DNA from: Phoebastria nigripes
Taxonomy: Eukaryota; Chordata; Aves; Procellariiformes; Diomedeidae
Reading direction: 5' to 3'
DNA length: 64,000 nt
NCBI GenBank assembly: GCA_035582835.1
Contig: JAYKAV010003044.1
Coordinates: forward strand, 2,574,627 to 2,638,626
In this document: positions 58,505 through 64,000 of the stretch, piece by piece
Numbering within the stretch: position 1 is the first letter of the stretch
Layout of the letters: each line of letters begins with the position of its first letter
The notes under the pieces: model-generated
Database searches by the model: none
The model's input: the letters and a program-made list of their open reading frames with translations, nothing else
What the model was told of the DNA's origin: nothing
Translations under genes and position numbers: made by a program

Positions 58505-61500
58505 TTAGTGCTTCAGTCTGATTCTCCAGGAATAAGTAGTCAAGATTCTTTCTTTTTTCTTTACTATACAAGTGTAAGTTCCTTCATTAATTGCATTTGC
58601 AATGATGCTCATGTGATCCTCATTTAAGGATAAGTAACCTGGATATGAGTATTCCAGAAGCTCCTTATCTTTATACCAGCTGTTATAAGAAAAATAATAG
58701 AAATTAAACTACAAAATGTCCAGTACAATGCAATATGTGTTAGTGGTTCTTCTTTCTCCTAGTAAGTTTTGCTTGAGTAAGTGTACAGCACAGATGGGAC
58801 TTTAACAAAACAAGGTTAAGTTTTACTACGTATTTCGGGGCACTATCCTGAGTAATTTAGGAGCTTGAATCCTACTGAAAGTTGATGGGAATTTGGGTCC
58901 TCAGGCTAAAGTAACCCATGGACTTGGGCATAGCTCCCTCAGTTTTAGATACATCCAGAAATAACAAACTATTAATTGAAAGGGTAAATCTAAGGCTAGT
59001 TTTTGGCCGAATATGGGCCAGGGAATTTGACTTGGTGGTAAGAATTATCTTTGTGCTATATATGTGAATTGGATTTCATCCTTTTTCAACTCAGCTTGCT
59101 CATTTCTGATAGCTCTGCTTTCAGACTAAATGCTTTGCAATATTATGAACAATATTTGCACACTCTCTTCTCACAGTTAGCCAGCCACCCCTCTTTCTAG
59201 TCTGGGTGCCAGATGAGACAGTGACATGCTCCAGAAGATAAACCGCATTCTTATTTACNCTGTTTTGTCATAATTCCATAATTGGTATGTAAGCTGCAAA
59301 GCCTCCCAAAGGACTGGAATAAATGATAGAGCACTTACTAAACTTTGCCTTTTTTATGAATTATCTTCTGTCCACAGCGGAAGGTGACATTCCGGCCTTC
59401 AGAAACAGTCTTGGTTTTTGTCCTTGGCGGGGGCAGAGTTGGGGGGACCGTTGGAAATGGGAATTCTATCCACCAGAGGTGAGAGAAAGAAATGGCAAAA
59501 GTTAGCGTATCTCATTATCAAGCTTTAGTCATTCCAAAACACTTTCATGGAATTATGTTATGGCCTAAGGAGCCTTGAAAGTATTAATTTAAAAATGCCT
59601 CCAACTGAGCAATCCTTGGATGGACAGGTAACATTATTCCTATGCAAAGACAACAATTTTGTGGCATGTCAACTGACAGAGATGGATAAAAATCAACTTG
59701 CCCGTTTCATATATATGGAAGACTATACGTTCAGTATATGGACAGTCCCCTAGAATACACAGGTTTGTAATTATCTGACTGCATCTTTGCATTAAGCTGG
59801 TCTAAAAAATACCTCTGTACTGGGGAGAGAGGTACTAGTTATACGGTACGTCTTCTTAAGGTCAGTAGGTATTTAGCTGAAGCTTAGTTCCACAGCTGCA
59901 GTAGCTTGACCTGATCCTGCATTTTAGTCCCTTATCTGGATTCATAAAACTGAGAGACTAGATAAGGTGATTAACATACTTTATCTCTTTTTCTGCAGAG
60001 CAGCTCAAGTCCAGCTGTGCTTGAGATGTCATTTGTCTTGTTTATGTCCCATCATTGCATCTCTTATCTCTGAATTTAACACATCAGCATCTCACTCCCT
60101 CAGTTGGGTCCAAAAGGGAAGCAGTCTGAGGCACACGGAGCAGCTGTGTTTCCAGAAACTCCCTATCATTGGTTCAGTTAAACTAGAGAAGAATGGGACA
60201 GTTTAATGTTCTAGTCCACAAATGTTTAAACATAAAAGCTGCTTCCTATTTCCAAGCCTTGATCTTGGCTCAAATGTATAAGAGGGCACCTCTGCTGTGC
60301 TTCTCATTAGAGCTGGGTGGGGCTAGTCACTTCCATCTGCTGATCTGTAGCGTGGAATTAAGATCCTGCCTATCCCTGCAGCAAGCACTGCTTAACTTTT
60401 ACCTCCTCCCTCTGTGCAAACCCCACCAAGAATCCCAAAAGAAAAGTTAGATACCGTAGCAGAAGTCACAGGTAGATGGACAGTGCTTTTTCATCAACTT
60501 CCTGCGTTTCTCGCAGAAACCTTTTTGTGCCCATGATGGGCACATAAATAATCTGTCTTTACATCCTGAAACGGGAGGAGACAAGGCGTTAGAGGGATTG
60601 GGGTAGGCTGTTCCTTCTGAGAAACAAATTGACATTTCATCTAAATCAGATTGTTCAATGTAAATGGTAGAGCTGAGACAGGAAGGAATCTAAAACAGGA
60701 GTACAATAAATAGGGTGCCATTATTATATATATGAGTAGTGGGCTAGATACTGAGCTACTTTCATGCAGTAGCATCAGTGGTTCAAGAGAGTTGCTATTT
60801 CTAAGTCCTACACTACGTGATGTTTGAAGAGCAGGAGGCAAATGTGTCGGAGCTCCCCAGGATCTTGCCACAGCCTGTTTGGTTTGCAGAGAGTTTTGTC
60901 ACATTGTATTAATACATCTGAGTCCAGCCAAAAGAGTAATTAACAGCTGTTTGCCTCCCCCCTTCCTTTGCATGTGAGCTCTCCCTTTGTGCACCTGATG
61001 CTTGCAAATGTACAAATGCAAGTCAGGGCTCNCCGCGGCTAAAATTGGCCTTTTGTTCTTGTATAAGCCACAGTACAAAAGGCCCAAAGAGTCCATGCCC
61101 AGAGCTGGTTGCTGGGCGGGGGCATAGTGAGCCAGGCACATGAGCACACATACAGTGCCCGTGCCTCTGCTGTAGCAGCTCAGAGCAGCCTGAGGGCACA
61201 GAGCGGACCGACCCCTCTGAAACCTTTTCTCAGAACTGCCATCTGGGGAGGTGGAAGCATGAAGCCTGTAAGACTTCCAGCCTCCTGTCTATCACATTTG
61301 AAGCTAGAGTAGTGCTGGAAACAGACAGTGCTACACCTCCTTTTAGCTCTACTGCATAAAAAGGAGTAAGATTCCTACCGCTTACTGGCTTACAGCCTAG
61401 TCCTGCCAAACGATGAGGGTCTAACACCATGAGAGCTCCANGGGATCCACCTGACACTTCAGGCAAATGTTCTTTATACAGAGGAGCCCAGAGCACAACC

Positions 61501-63090
61501 CTGCCTTCCTTACCATAAAGTCTGTGAATTCCCCAGACTTCATCTTGAGAGATGGTCTTTTTCCCAGTCAAGGTGGCATTGATGTGCATGAGGGCATTGG
61601 GGTTCAGGGAGTGCATGAGTCCTAAGGCATGTCCTATTTCGTGAGCGGCTACATGTACCAGATCTGTAAGCCAAACACCTGGAAGAGAAATGGAAAAACA
61701 GATGGCATTGTGTGGTGAAGTACATTTGCTAATCCTGGTGTAAAACCAGAGGAAATATTTTAGCACTAGGACAGTATGGTCTTATCATAGGTTGCCCCAG
61801 TTTCATCTTCTCTGTAGCTGCTTGGGTGCAAATAGACAAGCCAATTATTTCCACATGCTTCTAATTTCAAACAGCAGGACACACAGCCACTCTGCCAGAC
61901 TACAGGGAAGACTGCTCTGAAAGAGCAGTGTTTGAAATGAAGGTAAGTGCCCTGTGTAATACGTACTTACTCCTGTCAGCTTTCTGCTAACTTTGTTCCC
62001 ACAGCCCAGAGCTNTAACTGGAAATGGCTGTTTGGGAATGAGATTGCTACCTGGAATATTCCAGTCTGAAAGAGCCTCCAGTTGACCTCTGCATCCCCCA
62101 TAGCCTATAGGTCAAACTCAAGTTTCTCGGTAGCATCTTGAAGCCTGCTTCCAGCAGAGATGGATTTTAACTGAAGGATGACTCACAAGAAGTGTTATTA
62201 CCAACACCTATCCCGATATCTTGCATAATAAATTAATACACACTGACATTCTTGCTTTAAAAATCATCTCTCCTAGGTCTTTGTCCCTAGATCTTATCTG
62301 TTGCTGTGCTTTGGAAAGCAAGAAGGACAGGAGAAGTCCCTCTATGTCACCTAAAATCTCCCCTCCTCTCTTTTTATTTGGTGAAAAGCAAAATATCTTA
62401 CTTTCAAAAAAAGTACTGAGTTGGTCATATAATATGAACCAAATTTGCTAGTTAGTCAGGGCCCATCTGCTTTTAATTTAGTTTTGACGTTGCTTAAAAA
62501 ATCAAGAAGAAAAAAACACCAAGCTATAAGTAACACAGGCATTTTTAGGTGCCCGCAAACCCCAAAATGAGTACAGACCCAGGAAAACTAAAATGTAAAC
62601 AGCCATGCCAGCACGTTGAAGTAACATAACATGGCCCTTCTCAGAGGTGCACCTGCCTGGGCAGAAGCCAGACGTAATTACTGAGTACGTGTCTGAACTA
62701 TCGAGTAAGTCCACCGAGCTATTCAGAAAGAAATGGCNCTGCCACCAAACACGGTCCCTTAGAGCAGTTCAGTCCCACGACAGCGAGACCAACAACTTCC
62801 AAAACTACAGAAAATCACAACCATTTCTGTTGTCTCTTTCCCATACCAGGTAAACCCCAGAACAAGGACTAAAGGCTAAATCCTACAGGCATTAATTATG
62901 TGCTCCCCGAGACATATGTTACCTTTTTTCCAGCTGAACCGTGTATTTCCCAATATCCAGTATTCGTGGTCATCAAAATGGATTTCCCCGTTGGGTGGGA
63001 AGAAGGCATGGGCAAGTTCCCCTGTTGTTCCATCAAAGCAGTGGTGAATGAGAGACTCCAGACAGTCCGTGTGATTGATAGAGTAGAAGC
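58505..63090 (-). CDS. MMP23: Matrix metalloproteinase 23, C-terminal five exons (partial)
   Basis: MMP23 is a zinc endopeptidase anchored as a type II membrane protein in mammals. Uniquely among MMPs it ends in a ShK-type cysteine domain and an Ig domain instead of hemopexin. Exons in transcript order are 63090-62923, 61678-61514, 60565-60455, 59465-59339 and 58679-58505, all in phase, with stop TAA at 58507-58505. They encode about 248 residues: part of the catalytic domain (INHTDCLESL, FDDHEYWILGNTRFSWKKG), the zinc helix HEIGHALGLMH, the six-cysteine ShK domain, then the Ig domain (SEGRNVTFRCGQ to NEGTYTCIV) ending WRIRLKH. Human MMP23 is about 390 residues, so roughly 140 N-terminal residues (signal anchor, propeptide, furin site, first catalytic part) lie beyond the right edge. 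The gene converges on CDK11, as in mammals. Confidence 0.96.
59339..59465 (-). CDS. MMP23: MMP23 exon: proline-rich linker and first half of Ig domain
   Basis: The exon begins EFPFPTV, followed by a Pro/Thr-rich linker and EGRNVTFRCGQKI, giving the first Ig cysteine and an N-glycosylation sequon (NVT). It ends in KKGKVY, with the Tyr codon split TA|C across the intron to exon 58679-58505. The second Ig cysteine (YTC) is in that last exon. Confidence 0.93.
60455..60565 (-). CDS. MMP23: MMP23 exon: ShK (potassium-channel-modulating) domain
   Basis: Thirty-seven codons encode a complete ShK module with six cysteines: CKDRLFMC, then GFC, then HCPSTCDFC. In mammals this domain can block certain Kv channels. 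The segment is lysine/arginine-rich (EKRRKLMKK). It joins in phase after HRLYG of the catalytic exon, giving HRLYGCKDRL. Confidence 0.95.
61514..61678 (-). CDS. MMP23: MMP23 exon: zinc-binding catalytic helix and Met-turn
   Basis: HEIGHALGLMH (61643-61611) supplies the three zinc-binding histidines and the catalytic glutamate of metzincins. The methionine in NPNALMHINAT is placed as the Met-turn. The exon ends at HRLYG. All key residues are intact, so the enzyme should be active if the rest of the gene is. Confidence 0.95.
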
Positions 63091-64000
63091 CTGTGAAAAA
63101 AGAAGCAGATTTAGTGTATCTAGCAGGGTAAGCCCATCCAGGACACAGACATCTGTAAACATCTGGTTTACTAAAAAAACCTCGTATGGTATCCCACATG
63201 TTTTCCAACCTACACAGCCACAAAAGGAAAAATAAATGCAAAGCGATTGTCAGGAATGATGGCTATGTGATGCAAACTATACCCAGGCCTGTGATGACCC
63301 TGGATTTAGAGCTGTTTCCAATGGACACAATGAGTCTACTTTTCAGAAAGGAATGCTGAGCTCTTTTTGCAACATCACATGGAAACTTTTTTGGAGAGAA
63401 GTTGGACAGTGAGGTGATNACCCCAGGATGTAATTGTTCCATTTTAAATGTAAACAAACAGCTAGCCTTAGAGCCATAGCTGCTTGCCATCTTTTTGCTA
63501 GCATCACGATAGCATTGCAGTGTACCCTGCGTCCACTGGCATTGGGCCACCTGGAGCTCGCACGTGGCAGCAGGACAGGCCCTCGGGAAGACGTATCATG
63601 TGCTTGTAAGTAGCGTCACGCAACACGAGAGTGAAGAGCGTGTTGCGAAACAATGGTAAATCTTCTGGTTATCTCAATATTGCTGCCATCTGCACAGGAA
63701 GTAATTATTTCACACAGACCATAAATCCCAGGAAGAATTTACATCTGGAGCTGAGACTGAGCAGATAAGGCCTCAGCACTAACATTTTTCTAGGCCTGAG
63801 AAACTCGGGAAGTAACTACTGCACCGTGATACAGGGGCAGAAGGAAGGGGAGGAGAGAGAGGACAGAGAAAAGATGGTGCTTCAACAGGATCAAGAGAAG
63901 GGAGACTAAAACCATAAGCAAGCTGGAATCCGTCACCTGCTCTTTGGCTCTGCGTGACCTTGGATATGTCATTTCACCTTTCAATATTCAGTTTCCCCAT
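63091..64000 (-). other. MMP23: MMP23 intron running off the window
   Basis: The sequence upstream of the acceptor CTTTTTTCACAG at 63091-63102 shows no further exon matching the earlier MMP23 catalytic or propeptide region. The open frames here (such as minus 63550-63263) do not resemble it, so the preceding exon must lie to the right. Confidence 0.6.

Noticed and set aside
63263..63550. Possible upstream MMP23 exon (minus 63550-63263)
   Set aside because: The peptide does not resemble the MMP23 propeptide or early catalytic domain, and it contains an ambiguous base. The acceptor at 63091-63102 needs a preceding exon that is not visible here.

Overview
The window looks like vertebrate nuclear DNA, most likely from a bird or other sauropsid. 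Genes are split into short exons with GT/AG introns, two CpG islands mark promoters, and the gene order matches human 1p36.33 (NADK, SLC35E2, CDK11, MMP23) with one copy of each gene. I see no prokaryotic, viral or transposon coding sequence. The species cannot be read from the sequence.

Layout from left to right. (1) At 1-120 (+) is the last coding exon of NADK, followed by a long AT-rich 3'UTR with several polyadenylation signals and a five-copy 14-bp tandem repeat. (2) At 7,511-20,507 (-) is a nine-exon gene for a 356-residue multi-pass membrane protein that I cannot assign to a family. All nine exons join in phase. It is tail-to-tail with NADK and head-to-head with SLC35E2. (3) At 19,900-21,560 is a CpG island that appears to serve as a two-way promoter. 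(4) At 26,788-33,732 (+) is SLC35E2, complete in eight coding exons (409 residues), with an upstream-ORF-rich leader. (5) At 36,770-37,390 is a second CpG island, the CDK11 promoter. (6) At 37,605-54,032 (+) is CDK11, complete in 19 coding exons (769 residues), with the internal methionine used in mammals for the p58 isoform. (7) At 58,505-63,090 (-) are the last five coding exons of MMP23: the zinc-binding catalytic helix, the ShK domain and the Ig domain. Its 5' exons lie beyond the right edge. CDK11 and MMP23 converge tail-to-tail.

The genes are a conserved neighbourhood rather than a pathway. NADK makes NADP+, SLC35E2 is an orphan solute-carrier homologue, CDK11 couples transcription, splicing and mitosis, and MMP23 is a membrane-linked metalloprotease with a potassium-channel-blocker-like domain. 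The most novel item is the unassigned membrane protein, which sits where I recall no protein-coding gene between SLC35E2 and NADK in human. All exon boundaries were derived by hand from splice-site motifs and reading-phase continuity.
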